A stretch of 64,000 nt of DNA from Anaerolineaceae bacterium (GCA_009772985.1 WOUS01000005.1:1-64000); one strand, 5' to 3'. Positions 45,185 through 53,509 are shown, counted from the stretch's first letter. Numbers and translations: made by a program. Notes: generated from the sequence alone by a model not told the origin.

Positions 45185-46210
45185 TTACGGGCCCCAGCGG
45201 GGCTGCCAGTCACAGGAATAATTATACGTCAAACGCGTATTCTGGCTGCCATCAATGCGCATGATATAAATCTCGCAGGCATTCGGGTCGTCATTGCTGC
45301 CGCCATAGGAAGTATACACCACCCACTGGCTGTCGGGGGAAAAAGCCGGGGCCAGGTCCCGCCCGCTGAAGGTCATCTGGCGCAGGTTCGAGCCGCCGGG
45401 ATCCATGAAGAAAATCTCGAAATTCGGGGAGAGCCAGGAATACGCGGCGATGAGGAATCCGTCAGCGGACCAGTCGGACCGGCCGCGGGTCCGGAACGTT
45501 TCGCTGACCGGGCGCGGGTCGCCGCCCTCGGGCGTGATGGTGAACAACTGCTTGTCATTCCCCACCCCCGCCGCGAACAGGATGCGGGTCCCGTCCGGCG
45601 ACCAGGTCGGGTCCACGCAATCCCGTCCGCTCATCCCAAAAATCTGACGCGGGTGGCTGCCGTCGCGGTCCATCAGCCAGATGGTGCTGAAGGCTGAATA
45701 GTTGGTGGCGAAGACGATGGACTTGCCGTCGGGGGAAATCTCGGGGGCGTACGGTTCGCCGATGCCGTCGGTCAACTGCACCGGGATGCCGACGGATAAT
45801 TGCATCTCATAGATTTCGTAAACGCCCGTCATGTTGGATGCGTACACCACACTGGCCCCGTCCGGCGAGAACGACGGATAATAGTTCTCGGCGGCGTCGG
45901 CAAACGTGATGCGGCGATAGCCGGAGCCGTCGGCGTTCATAAGGCAAATCTGGTCGTGGGTATCGTCGAGCAGGCGGCAGGTGAAAACGATCTTGCCGGA
46001 AGGAAGCGAGGGCGTTGTCGGCGAGGGCGGGAGCGGCGTTTCGGTTGGCGTGGGCGAGGGGGAAGGCTGGGCGAACGCGATGGCCGTCAGCGTGGCGGAA
46101 AGCCAGGCGGTGGAAGTCGGCGCGGGCGGCGTCGCGCTCGCGGGCAGAGAGGAACACCCCAATAGAATTACAGCCGCCAGCACAACCCCGAAAATCCTGC
46201 CAGCCTTCAT
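45185..46210 (-). CDS. TolB-like beta-propeller lipoprotein
   Basis: 341 residues. Signal with lipobox ILLGC (Cys19), Pro/Thr-rich linker to ~70, then PD40 repeats: YYPSFSPDGASVVYAS, YAPEISPDGKSIVFAT, VDPTWSPDGTRILFAA, RSDWSADGFLIAAY, LAPAFSPDSQWVVYTS. Surface lipoprotein for binding or sensing. Overlaps the hypF stop by 4 nt and precedes the HD-GYP gene, so it may share its transcript. Confidence 0.88.
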   Translation of the reverse strand: MKAGRIFGVVLAAVILLGCSSLPASATPPAPTSTAWLSATLTAIAFAQPSPSPTPTETPLPPSPTTPSLPSGKIVFTCRLLDDTHDQICLMNADGSGYRRITFADAAENYYPSFSPDGASVVYASNMTGVYEIYEMQLSVGIPVQLTDGIGEPYAPEISPDGKSIVFATNYSAFSTIWLMDRDGSHPRQIFGMSGRDCVDPTWSPDGTRILFAAGVGNDKQLFTITPEGGDPRPVSETFRTRGRSDWSADGFLIAAYSWLSPNFEIFFMDPGGSNLRQMTFSGRDLAPAFSPDSQWVVYTSYGGSNDDPNACEIYIMRIDGSQNTRLTYNYSCDWQPRWGP

Positions 46211-48570
46211 CCCCCGTCCTTCAGTTTTGCCGCGCCCACCAAAGCCTGCCCCAGCGACAGGCCGCCATCGTTGGCCGGGACCTGCCGGTGGACGTGGACC
46301 GTGAACCCGTCGGCACGCAGGCCGCGCACGGTGCGCGCCAACAGCGCCATGTTCTGCCAGACGCCGCCGCTCAACGCGGCTTCGGCCACGCCCGTCTCGC
46401 GGCGAATCTCGTCGCAGACTGTGCGCGCCAGTTCCGCCAGTCCGTTGTGGAAACGCGCCGAAATGACCGGGATGGACGCGCCGGCGCGGACGTCTGCCAG
46501 CAATGCGGTGATGGCCGGCTGCGGGTCTATCGTCTCTTTCTGGACGCCGAACCTGTACGCGCCCGCTTCGGCCTCATCCAACGCCGACTCGAATTCCATC
46601 GCCGCCTGCGCCTCGTAGTTGACCCGCTGCCGGACGCCCGCCAGCGCGGCGGCCGCGTCGAACAGGCGGCCCAGGCTCGAGGTCCGGGGGGAATTCAGGC
46701 CGCGCTCCAGTTGGACGCGCAGGGCCAGGCGTTCCTCGTAGCACAAGTCCAGCACCGGGGCGAGGGACTCGTCCCATTCGAGGCCGAGCGACCAGAGCAA
46801 CGCCAGCGCGGTGCGCGCCGGGCGCTTGATGGCCGCGTCGCCGCCGGGGAGCGGGAAGTAAGCCAGATGGAATTTGCGCTCGAACGAGGCGTAATCGGCC
46901 AGCAGGAATTCGCCGCCCCAAATGGCCCCGTCCGTGCCGTAGCCGGTCCCGTCGAAGGAGAGACCGATGACCGAGGCGCTGCCGTCCAATCCGTTGTCGG
47001 CCATGCAGGCGGCGATGTGGGCGTGATGATGTTGAACGGAAACCGTTTGCAAGTTTTCACGTTGAGCACGTTCGAGAGCGTAACGGGTGGAAAGGTAATC
47101 CGGGTGCAGGTCGTGGATGATGGCTTCGGGCCGGATGCGGAACAGCCGCTCGAAGTGGGTCACGCCGTCCTCGAAGGAACGCAGGGTTTCGTAATTCTCC
47201 ATGTCGCCGATGTGATGGCTGACGAAGGCGTAGCGCTCGCGGGTGAGGCAGAAGGTGTTCTTGAGTTCAGGGCCAACTGCCAGGATAGATGGTATTTCAA
47301 GGGGTAACTGAATCGAATCGGGAGCATAGCCTCTTGAACGACGAAGAAGGTAAATAGGGATTAGGTGATTAGGGATCAGGTGCTTGGGCGATTCGGAATC
47401 CTGATTACCTAATACCCTCACTACCGAATCATCACACCGCGTGCGGATGTCGCGGTTGTGCATCAGGAACGCGTCGGCGAGGGAGGCGAGGCGTTGGCGG
47501 GCTTCGTCGTTGTCCGTGGCGATGGGTTCCTCGGAGAGGTTGCCGCTGGTGAAAACCAAAGGATGAAGGATGAAAGATGAAAGATGAAGGTTGGATTCGG
47601 AAGCAAAGAGGAGGTAGTGGAGGGGAGTATACGGAAGCATGACGCCGAGGGTGTCCTGCCGGGGAGCGACTTCCTCGACGATGGGCGAATCAGGGCGGCG
47701 CTTGAGCAGGACGACCGGCCGCTGGCGGGATTCGAGCAAGGCTCGTTCCTCTGCGCTGACAAAGCAATGCTGCTCCACGGTGGCAAGGTCCGGCATCATC
47801 AGCGCGAAGGGTTTGTCCACGCGCAGTTTGCGGCGGCGGAGTTCGGACACAGCCTCCGTATTCGTCGCGTCGCAGGCGAGATGGAATCCGCCCAGGCCTT
47901 TGACGGCAAGGATTTTGCCGTCATGGAGGAGTTGCTGCGCTTGGAGAATTGCATCATTACCATCCGTCGTCCGTCGTCCGTCGTCCGTCGGCTCCTCCAT
48001 CCAGACCTTCGGCCCACACACGGGACAAGCCACCGGCTGCGCGTGGAATCGTCTATCCAGCGGATCCTGGTACTCGGCGGCGCAATCCGGGCAGAGGGGG
48101 AAGCCCGCCATGGTAGTGTTGGGACGGTCGTAGGGGATGTCGGTGATGATGGTGAAGCGCGGTCCGCAGTTGGTGCAGTTGATGAACGGGTAACGGTAGC
48201 GCCGGTCGGCGGGATCGAAGAGTTCGCGCAGGCAGTCGGGACAGATACACACGTCCGGGGAGATGGGCTGGAAGGCGCCCTCCACCGCTTCGGAGTGGAT
48301 GATGTTGAACGAGGTGAACCGGCCGGGGGGGGAAAACGAGACGGTGAAGGTGTCCATCCGCGCCAGCGGAGGCAGTTCGGATTTCAACGCGGCGATGAAA
48401 TCATCCAGAACGGATTGCGTCCCATCCACTTCGATGTCCACCCCGGCGGACGTGTTGCGCACCCAGCCTTTCAGGTCGAAGCGCGTTGCCAACCCGTAAA
48501 CGAACGGGCGGAAGCCCACGCCTTGAACGATGCCGGTAATGTGAATGCTGGCTTTGCGCAACTCGGACAT
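46207..48570 (-). CDS. hypF: Carbamoyltransferase HypF (NiFe-hydrogenase maturation) with repeat-derived insertions
   Basis: 787 residues from ATG 48570, which follows a TATAAT box by 7 nt (leaderless). Acylphosphatase domain GIVQGVGFRPFVYGLA at the N-terminus; two zinc fingers (CICPDC...CTNC, CPDC...CPVC); YrdC domain (LAVKGLGGFHLACDA, LRRRKLRVDKPFALM); Kae1-like domain with VQHHHAHIAACMADN and SFDGTGYGTDG. It makes the CN ligands of NiFe hydrogenases from carbamoyl phosphate. Three stretches are encoded by 7-nt-period repeats: DDGRRTTDG (47964-47991), SNLHLSSFILHP (47561-47588) and GNQDSESPKHLIPNHLIPIY (47353-47422). No other hyp or hydrogenase gene is in the window. Confidence 0.94.
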   Translation of the reverse strand: MSELRKASIHITGIVQGVGFRPFVYGLATRFDLKGWVRNTSAGVDIEVDGTQSVLDDFIAALKSELPPLARMDTFTVSFSPPGRFTSFNIIHSEAVEGAFQPISPDVCICPDCLRELFDPADRRYRYPFINCTNCGPRFTIITDIPYDRPNTTMAGFPLCPDCAAEYQDPLDRRFHAQPVACPVCGPKVWMEEPTDDGRRTTDGNDAILQAQQLLHDGKILAVKGLGGFHLACDATNTEAVSELRRRKLRVDKPFALMMPDLATVEQHCFVSAEERALLESRQRPVVLLKRRPDSPIVEEVAPRQDTLGVMLPYTPLHYLLFASESNLHLSSFILHPLVFTSGNLSEEPIATDNDEARQRLASLADAFLMHNRDIRTRCDDSVVRVLGNQDSESPKHLIPNHLIPIYLLRRSRGYAPDSIQLPLEIPSILAVGPELKNTFCLTRERYAFVSHHIGDMENYETLRSFEDGVTHFERLFRIRPEAIIHDLHPDYLSTRYALERAQRENLQTVSVQHHHAHIAACMADNGLDGSASVIGLSFDGTGYGTDGAIWGGEFLLADYASFERKFHLAYFPLPGGDAAIKRPARTALALLWSLGLEWDESLAPVLDLCYEERLALRVQLERGLNSPRTSSLGRLFDAAAALAGVRQRVNYEAQAAMEFESALDEAEAGAYRFGVQKETIDPQPAITALLADVRAGASIPVISARFHNGLAELARTVCDEIRRETGVAEAALSGGVWQNMALLARTVRGLRADGFTVHVHRQVPANDGGLSLGQALVGAAKLKDGG
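47353..47422. repeat. Heptamer-period repeat inside hypF (10 units)
   Basis: AATAGGG-ATTAGGT-GATTAGG-GATCAGG ... GGAATCC-TGATTAC-CTAATAC-CCTCACT, with complementary halves. Translated in frame between the RCDDSVVR and RRSRGYAP motifs of HypF. Confidence 0.8.
47561..47588. repeat. Heptamer-period repeat inside hypF (4 units)
   Basis: GGATGAA-GGATGAA-AGATGAA-AGATGAA, in frame before the SGNLSEEPI motif. Confidence 0.8.
47964..47991. repeat. Heptamer tandem repeat inside hypF (4 units)
   Basis: CCGTCGT three times then CCGTCGG; near-perfect. A change in copy number by one unit would shift the hypF frame. Confidence 0.85.
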
Positions 48571-48577
48571 GCGGCCA

Positions 48578-48583
48578 ATTATA
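48578..48583 (-). promoter_or_regulatory. -10 box of hypF, leaderless spacing
   Basis: TATAAT on the minus strand at 48583-48578, 7 nt before the ATG at 48570. The -35 position falls inside the GTGACAGTCAC palindrome (TGTGAC at 48606-48601, 17-bp spacer). Confidence 0.65.
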
Positions 48584-48590
48584 CCGTTTC

Positions 48591-48627
48591 GCATGTGACA
48601 GTCACATCCGATGTGACTGTCACATGC
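48591..48627. repeat. Perfect 18-bp inverted repeat with GTGACAGTCAC cores
   Basis: GCATGTGACAGTCACATC (48591-48608) and GATGTGACTGTCACATGC (48610-48627) around one C. It contains the stop codon of the cupin gene and the likely -35 position of hypF. Confidence 0.88.
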
Positions 48628-49039
48628 CGTTCCGGAGCGCCGTCTCAACCACCAGCCCGCGCTGCTCCGGCGTGAGGGCGGCAAACTGCGTATTGTGCGG
48701 ACCGGTGTCGCGATTCTCCACAATCAGCACCGACGCGTCGCGGCTGAACAGGATCGTGTGCCAGACCTTTTGCTTCACGTTGTACAGTTTGAGCGGCTCC
48801 ATCGCCTGCGGGACGAGTCGCTCGGGGCGCGTTTCGCCGTCACCGACGAAGAGCGTGACCTGTCCCGCCAGCAGGACGAACACTTCGTCCGTCTCGACGT
48901 GGCGTTCGACCCGCTCGATCTTCTCCGGGGCATACGGATCGGAATAACGCATGACCGCCACGCGCCAGGAGGCGTAATCAATCAGCGGTTGGTAGCCCGC
49001 GCCGGTGTAGTCGCGGATTTCGATCAGGGATTCGTCCAT
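48620..49039 (-). CDS. Cupin-domain protein
   Basis: 139 residues, one cupin fold: RVERHVETDEVFVLLAGQVTLFVG (motif 1) and LYNVKQKVWHTILFSRDASVLIVENRDTG (motif 2 with H). Metal ligands His, Glu and His are present. The C-terminal GM and the stop lie in the palindrome above. Possibly a sugar- or ureidoglycolate-type lyase/isomerase or a storage-type cupin; the substrate is unknown. GGAG 10 nt before the ATG. Confidence 0.78.
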   Translation of the reverse strand: MDESLIEIRDYTGAGYQPLIDYASWRVAVMRYSDPYAPEKIERVERHVETDEVFVLLAGQVTLFVGDGETRPERLVPQAMEPLKLYNVKQKVWHTILFSRDASVLIVENRDTGPHNTQFAALTPEQRGLVVETALRNGM

Positions 49040-49075
49040 AAAAATCTGCTCCGCTCACAAAGAGGCTGGTTGCAG

Positions 49076-49102
49076 TTTATAGCGAATGCCGGGATGTGTC
49101 AA
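49076..49102 (-). promoter_or_regulatory. Promoter of the cupin gene
   Basis: Minus-strand TTGACA (49102-49097), 15-bp spacer, TATAAA (49081-49076); start codon 37 nt downstream. Confidence 0.6.
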
Positions 49103-49113
49103 ATGGCTGGCGT

Positions 49114-49119
49114 TATAAT
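49114..49119 (+). promoter_or_regulatory. -10 box of the hydantoinase A gene, leaderless spacing
   Basis: TATAAT ends 6 nt before the ATG at 49126. No ribosome binding site in the 6-nt gap; no clear -35. Confidence 0.65.
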
Positions 49120-49125
49120 CCAGCC

Positions 49126-51162
49126 ATGACCTCTCTCCGCATCGGTATTGACATCGGCGGGACGTTCACCGACTTCGTTGTCTACGATCCGTCCACGCAG
49201 CGCATCCGGACCTTCAAACTGCTCTCCACCCCCCGCGACCCGGCGGAGGCGGTGCTGCAAGGCCTGAAACGCATCCAGGACGAATCATCGTCCATCGTCC
49301 ACGGTCCACAGTCAATCACTGTCATTCACGGCTCGACCGTCGCCACCAATGCCCTGCTGGAACGCAAAGGCGCGCCGACCGCGCTGGTTACCACGCGCGG
49401 CTTCCGCGACGTGCTCCAGATCGGACGCCAGAACCGTCCCGCCCTCTACGACTTTTTCGCCGACCCGCTCCCGCCGCTTGTCCCGTCAGAGTTGCGGTTT
49501 GAAGTGAACGAGCGCGTTGACCACGAGGGGAATATCCTGCAAGCGCTCGATGACGCAGAAGTGGATGGAATTGCCGAAAAACTAAAAACAAAAAACATAA
49601 AGAGCGTGGCGGTTTGCCTGCTATTTTCCTTCCTGCGCCCGGAACACGAGCAGCGCATCGGCGGGAAATTGCGCCAGGCCGGGTATCTTGTTTCGCTATC
49701 CTCCGAGATCATCCCCGAATACCGCGAGTACGAACGCACCAGCACGACGGTGGTCAACGCGTACGTCTCGCCGGTGATGGATCAATATCTCACCAATCTC
49801 GAATCCGGCCTGCCGGAAGGGGCCCGCCTTCGAGTCATGCAATCCAACGGCGGGAGCGTCTCCCCGGCGGAGGCGCGGCGTGAAGCCGTGCGCTGCATCC
49901 TGTCCGGCCCGGCTGGCGGCGTGGTGGGTTGCCAGTATGTGGCTGCCCTCATCCCCCGGCCCCCTCTCCCAAAAACGGGAGAGGGGGAGCTAAAGGTAAT
50001 AACCTTCGACATGGGCGGCACGTCCACCGACGTGTCCCTGATTGACGGCAAGCCGCAGATCACCACCGAAGCCGTGGTCAGCGGCTGCCCGATCCGCGTC
50101 CCGCTGCTGGACATCCACACCATCGGCGCGGGAGGCGGCTCCATCGCCCGTGTGGACGCGGGCGGGGCGCTGCGTGTCGGACCGGAATCCGCCGGCGCGG
50201 ACCCGGGGCCGGCCTGCTACGGGCGCGGCAGTTTTCCCACCGTCACCGATGCGAACGTCGTCCTGGGCCGCATCCCGCCCGAGCATTTCCTCGGCGGACA
50301 AATGCCGCTCGACTTCGACCGCGCGTACGCCGCGCTGGAACGCCTGGGGCGCGAACTCAACCTGTCCGCAAAACAGGCCGCGCTGGGGGTTGCGGCCGTC
50401 GCCAACGCCCACATGGAGCGCGCCCTGCGCGTCATCTCAGTGGAACGCGGACATGACCCGCGCGCCTTCACCCTGCTCTCTTTTGGCGGCGCGGGCGGAC
50501 TGCACGCCGCCGGCCTGGCGCGCGGACTGGGCATCCCGCGCGTGTTTATCCCGCCGCTGGCCTCCACCTTGTCCGCGTTCGGCATGTTGGCCGCGGACGT
50601 GGTCAAGGATTACACGTTGACCGTCATGCTGCCCGGCACGACCTCCGTCGCCGACCTGGCCGCGCGGCTCGAGCCGTTGGCCGAACGCGGCCGCCGCGCA
50701 ATCCTGGCGGAAGGCGTCCCGGCGGGGAAAATCCGCATCGAGCGCTTCCTCGACATGCGCTACCGCGGCCAGTCCTACGAACTCATCGTGCCGTTCACCG
50801 ATTCCGTCTACGCGGATTTCCACGAGCAGCATCAAGCCAGTTATGGTTACGCGCAGACCGGCGCGCCAGTGGAGGCGGTCAACCTGCGCGTAAAGGCAAT
50901 TGGAGCCGTTGACCCGCCGCCCCTGCCCCGCGAGCAGGTTGAGGGCGCCGACCCGAGCGCGGCGTTGATCGAGAAACGCGAGGTGCTGTTCGCGCAAGGC
51001 AAACGGTCCACGCCGATGTACCGGGGCGAGTCGCTCCACGCCGGCAACCGGTTAACCGGTCCGGCAGTGATCGTCCGGTCGGATACGACCATCCTGCTCG
51101 GTCCGACCGACCGCGCCGAAGTGGACCCGTTTGGAAACCTGCTCATCGAGGTGGGCGCATGA
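49126..51162 (+). CDS. Hydantoinase/5-oxoprolinase family, subunit A
   Basis: 678 residues. RIGIDIGGTFTDFVVYD (ATP-binding loop), HGSTVATNALLERKGAPTALVTTRGFRD, QSNGGSVSPAEARREAVRCILSGPAGG, TFDMGGTSTDVSLIDG, LDIHTIGAGGGSIARVDAGGALRVGPESAGADPGP and FGGAGGLHA are all HyuA hallmarks. These ATP-dependent enzymes open cyclic imides/amides (hydantoin, 5-oxoproline) or carboxylate ketones. Insertions: SSSIVHGPQSI (7-nt repeat, 49284-49318), KLKTKNIKS (7-nt repeat, 49576-49603) and IPRPPLPKTGEGE at ~residue 273 (palindromic element, 49946-49988). Confidence 0.94.
   Translation: MTSLRIGIDIGGTFTDFVVYDPSTQRIRTFKLLSTPRDPAEAVLQGLKRIQDESSSIVHGPQSITVIHGSTVATNALLERKGAPTALVTTRGFRDVLQIGRQNRPALYDFFADPLPPLVPSELRFEVNERVDHEGNILQALDDAEVDGIAEKLKTKNIKSVAVCLLFSFLRPEHEQRIGGKLRQAGYLVSLSSEIIPEYREYERTSTTVVNAYVSPVMDQYLTNLESGLPEGARLRVMQSNGGSVSPAEARREAVRCILSGPAGGVVGCQYVAALIPRPPLPKTGEGELKVITFDMGGTSTDVSLIDGKPQITTEAVVSGCPIRVPLLDIHTIGAGGGSIARVDAGGALRVGPESAGADPGPACYGRGSFPTVTDANVVLGRIPPEHFLGGQMPLDFDRAYAALERLGRELNLSAKQAALGVAAVANAHMERALRVISVERGHDPRAFTLLSFGGAGGLHAAGLARGLGIPRVFIPPLASTLSAFGMLAADVVKDYTLTVMLPGTTSVADLAARLEPLAERGRRAILAEGVPAGKIRIERFLDMRYRGQSYELIVPFTDSVYADFHEQHQASYGYAQTGAPVEAVNLRVKAIGAVDPPPLPREQVEGADPSAALIEKREVLFAQGKRSTPMYRGESLHAGNRLTGPAVIVRSDTTILLGPTDRAEVDPFGNLLIEVGA
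49284..49318. repeat. Heptamer-period repeat inside hydantoinase A gene (5 units)
   Basis: ATCATCG-TCCATCG-TCCACGG-TCCACAG-TCAATCA, translated. Confidence 0.7.
49576..49603. repeat. Heptamer-period A-rich repeat inside hydantoinase A gene (4 units)
   Basis: GAAAAAC-TAAAAAC-AAAAAAC-ATAAAGA; strikingly A-rich in a GC-rich gene. Confidence 0.6.
49946..49988. repeat. CCCTCATCCC/GGGAGAGGGG element, copy b (inside hydantoinase A)
   Basis: CCCTCATCCCCCGG then CCCCCTCTCCC-AAAAAC-GGGAGAGGGGGA. It interrupts the gene between SGPAGGVVGCQYVAAL and KVITFDMGGTSTD, two blocks that are normally near each other. Confidence 0.85.
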
Positions 51163-52796
51163 CCTACGACCCGATCCAACTCGAAATCTTCAAGCATCTC
51201 TTCGCCGCCGTGGCCGAGGAGATGGGCACCGTGCTGCGCAAATCGTCCTACTCGCCCAACATCAAGGAGCGGCGGGATTTTTCGTGCGCCCTGTTCGACG
51301 CCCGCGGGCGCATGGCAGCGCAGGCCGCGCACATCCCGGTCCATCTCGGCTCCATGCCGCTTTCGGTGGAAGCCGCCGTCCGGCGCTTTTCCGGCGACTT
51401 GCATCCCGGCGACGTGGTCATCCTGAACGACCCGTTCCGCGGCGGCACGCACCTGCCGGATATTACGATGGTCTCGCCTGTCTTTCTCCCCTCTCCCGTT
51501 TTTGGGAGAGGGGCCGGGGGTGAGGGCGTCGGTTTCGTCGCCTCGCGCGCCCACCACGCCGACGTGGGCGGGATGACGCCCGGCTCCATGCCGGTGGCGC
51601 GTGAAATCTTCCAGGAGGGACTCATCATCCCGCCGGTCAAACTGGTGCGCGGCGGCGAGACGGACCCGGCCATCCTCGACCTGATCCTCGCCAACGTCCG
51701 CACGCCGCAGGAGCGCCGCGGCGACCTGCAGGCGCAGATGGCCGCCAACCGGCGCGGGGCGGAGCGGTTCGTGGAGCTCGTCACCCGCTACGGGCTGGAC
51801 GAGGTGGACGAGGCGATGGATCAACTGATGGCCTACACCGAACGGATGACGCGCCGCCTGCTGGCCTCCCTGCCGGACGGCGATTACGCTTTCTCCGACG
51901 CGCTCGACAACGACGGCATCACCCCGGACCCGGTGCCTGTCACTGTAAAAGTCAGCATCCGCGGCGAACAGGCCACGGTGGACTTCACCGGCTCCGCGCC
52001 GCAGCAACAGGGCAGCATCAACGCGGTGGAGGCCATCACGCTTTCGGCGGTGTACTACGTTTTCCGCTGCCTGCTCGGGCTGGACGTGCCGAACAACGCC
52101 GGGTGCCTCGCTCCGATCAAAGTCATCGCCCCGGCCGGGACGGTGGTCAACGCCCTGTCACCCGCGCCGGTGGCCGGGGGCAACGTGGAAACGTCCCAGC
52201 GCATCGTGGACGTGCTGCTCGGCGCGCTGGCGCAGGCCTGCCCGGAGAAAGTCCCGGCGGCCAGCCAGGGAACGATGAACAATGTGACCATCGGAGGTTC
52301 CGCCCTCACCCCCGGCCCCTCTACCCTTACGGGTACACGTCCCAAAAACGGGAGAGGGGGGCAACAGTTTGCATATTACGAAACCATCGGCGGCGGGACC
52401 GGGGCGCGGCCGAATGCTGACGGCGTCTCCGCCATCCACTCGCACATGACGAACACGCTCAACACGCCGGTCGAGGCGCTGGAGTATGCGTACCCGCTGC
52501 GCGTCCGCAGGTACGCGGTGCGCGAGGGGTCGGGCGGGGAGGGAAAATTCCGCGGCGGGGACGGCATCATCCGCGAGATCGAAGCGCTGACCGATTGCCA
52601 GGTCACGCTGTTGACCGAGCGGCGCGAACGCGGTCCCTACGGGCTGGCAGGCGGCGGGTCCGGGAAGTGCGGGGAAAACGCGCTCATCCGCGACGGGAAG
52701 GAAAGTCCGTTGCCAGGCAAAGGGTCGGTGGAGTTGAAAGCCGGGGATGTGCTGTCCATCCGCACGCCGGGCGGCGGCGGGTATGGAGTAAAATGA
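51159..52796 (+). CDS. Hydantoinase/5-oxoprolinase family, subunit B
   Basis: 545 residues, start overlaps the subunit A stop (ATGA). YDPIQLEIFKHLFAAVAEEMGTVLRKSSYSPNIKERRDFSCALFD, LNDPFRGGTHLPDITMV, RAHHADVGGMTPGSMP, QMAANRRGAERF, YETIGGGTGARPNADG and RGGDGIIREIE are diagnostic HyuB blocks. Two foreign segments: FLPSPVFGRGAGGEG at ~residue 110 and ALTPGPSTLTGTRPKNGRGG at ~382, both from palindromic elements. The second one itself carries an extra 18-nt insertion. Works with subunit A. Confidence 0.94.
   Translation: MTYDPIQLEIFKHLFAAVAEEMGTVLRKSSYSPNIKERRDFSCALFDARGRMAAQAAHIPVHLGSMPLSVEAAVRRFSGDLHPGDVVILNDPFRGGTHLPDITMVSPVFLPSPVFGRGAGGEGVGFVASRAHHADVGGMTPGSMPVAREIFQEGLIIPPVKLVRGGETDPAILDLILANVRTPQERRGDLQAQMAANRRGAERFVELVTRYGLDEVDEAMDQLMAYTERMTRRLLASLPDGDYAFSDALDNDGITPDPVPVTVKVSIRGEQATVDFTGSAPQQQGSINAVEAITLSAVYYVFRCLLGLDVPNNAGCLAPIKVIAPAGTVVNALSPAPVAGGNVETSQRIVDVLLGALAQACPEKVPAASQGTMNNVTIGGSALTPGPSTLTGTRPKNGRGGQQFAYYETIGGGTGARPNADGVSAIHSHMTNTLNTPVEALEYAYPLRVRRYAVREGSGGEGKFRGGDGIIREIEALTDCQVTLLTERRERGPYGLAGGGSGKCGENALIRDGKESPLPGKGSVELKAGDVLSIRTPGGGGYGVK
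51486..51526. repeat. CCCCTCTCCC/GGGAGAGGGG element, copy c (inside hydantoinase B)
   Basis: CTCCCCTCTCCC-GTTTTT-GGGAGAGGGG then CCGGGGGTGAGGG; opposite orientation to copy b. Lies between VSP and GVGFVASRAHH. Confidence 0.85.
52303..52361. repeat. CCCTCACCCC/GGGAGAGGGG element, copy d (inside hydantoinase B), with nested insertion
   Basis: CCCTCACCCCCGGCCCCTCT, then an additional ACCCTTACGGGTACACGT (18 nt, itself palindromic), then CCCAAAAACGGGAGAGGGGG. The extra 18 nt keeps the reading frame. Confidence 0.8.
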
Positions 52797-52800
52797 GCGG

Positions 52801-53472
52801 ATGGAAATCTGGACAGATTTTTCGTTTACCTTGAGCCTCGACGATATTTTGCGCGGCGAGGGCGCGGACCCGGAACTGGCCCGCAAAAAACGACCGGCGC
52901 TGGTCAAGGCCGCTTCTGCCGCCGGGCATCTGGGGTTTACGACGCTTCGCCCCGCCGCGGCCATCCGGGAAGTCAAAGTCATCGAACACCGTCACGACCA
53001 GATTCTGCTGGCAGGCGGGAAAAAGTTGACCGGCCCGCTGGCGGCGCGTCATCTGGCAGGAGCGGAACGGGTAGCAGCAGTCGTCTGCACCATCGGCGCG
53101 GAATTGGAGACACTCGCATCGGCACAGGAGGACCTCGTGCTGGCCCTGGCGCTCGACGGGCTGGGCAACGCGGCGGTCGAGGCGGTCAGTCAGCAGGTCT
53201 GCGGACGCATCGCGGAACGGGCGCGGGCGAAAGGCCTGGAAACGTCCGCGCCGCTCAGTCCCGGCGAACCGGACTGGCCCGTGGACGCGGGTCAGCCGCA
53301 GATCTTTTCGCTGCTGGGTCAAAGTCCGGCAGGCGTGCGGCTCACCGAAGGCTGGATGATGATCCCCATGAAGTCCATTTCATTCGTGGTCGGCATCGGG
53401 CCGCACATGGAGCAGGCCGACCTGTGCGAACTGTGCAGCATGAAAGAACGGTGCCGCTACCGCAAAGCATGA
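52801..53472 (+). CDS. Cobalamin-dependent methionine synthase activation-domain-like protein
   Basis: 223 residues. FSFTLSLDDILRGEGADPELARKKRP, AAVVCTIGAELETLASAQ, LALDGLGNAAVEAVSQQVC, LSPGEPDWPVDAGQPQIFSLLGQ and LTEGWMMIPMKSISFVVGIG follow the MetH reactivation domain, which binds SAM. The C-terminus CELCSMKERCRYR adds a cysteine cluster possibly holding an iron-sulfur centre. Stand-alone versions help reactivate corrinoid proteins. It starts 5 nt after hydantoinase B and ends at a terminator. No corrinoid protein or methyltransferase is adjacent. Confidence 0.82.
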   Translation: MEIWTDFSFTLSLDDILRGEGADPELARKKRPALVKAASAAGHLGFTTLRPAAAIREVKVIEHRHDQILLAGGKKLTGPLAARHLAGAERVAAVVCTIGAELETLASAQEDLVLALALDGLGNAAVEAVSQQVCGRIAERARAKGLETSAPLSPGEPDWPVDAGQPQIFSLLGQSPAGVRLTEGWMMIPMKSISFVVGIGPHMEQADLCELCSMKERCRYRKA

Positions 53473-53478
53473 GGAATC

Positions 53479-53509
53479 AAAAACCGCCAGCGTTAATCTG
53501 GCGGTTTTT
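53479..53509 (+). terminator. Intrinsic terminator
   Basis: Perfect 12-bp stem AAAAACCGCCAG (53479-53490) and CTGGCGGTTTTT (53498-53509), loop CGTTAAT. Confidence 0.92.

Noticed and set aside
47964-47991. Frameshift or sequencing artefact in hypF
   Set aside because: The frame remains open through all three repeat tracts and all HypF motifs follow in order, so it is an insertion, not a break.
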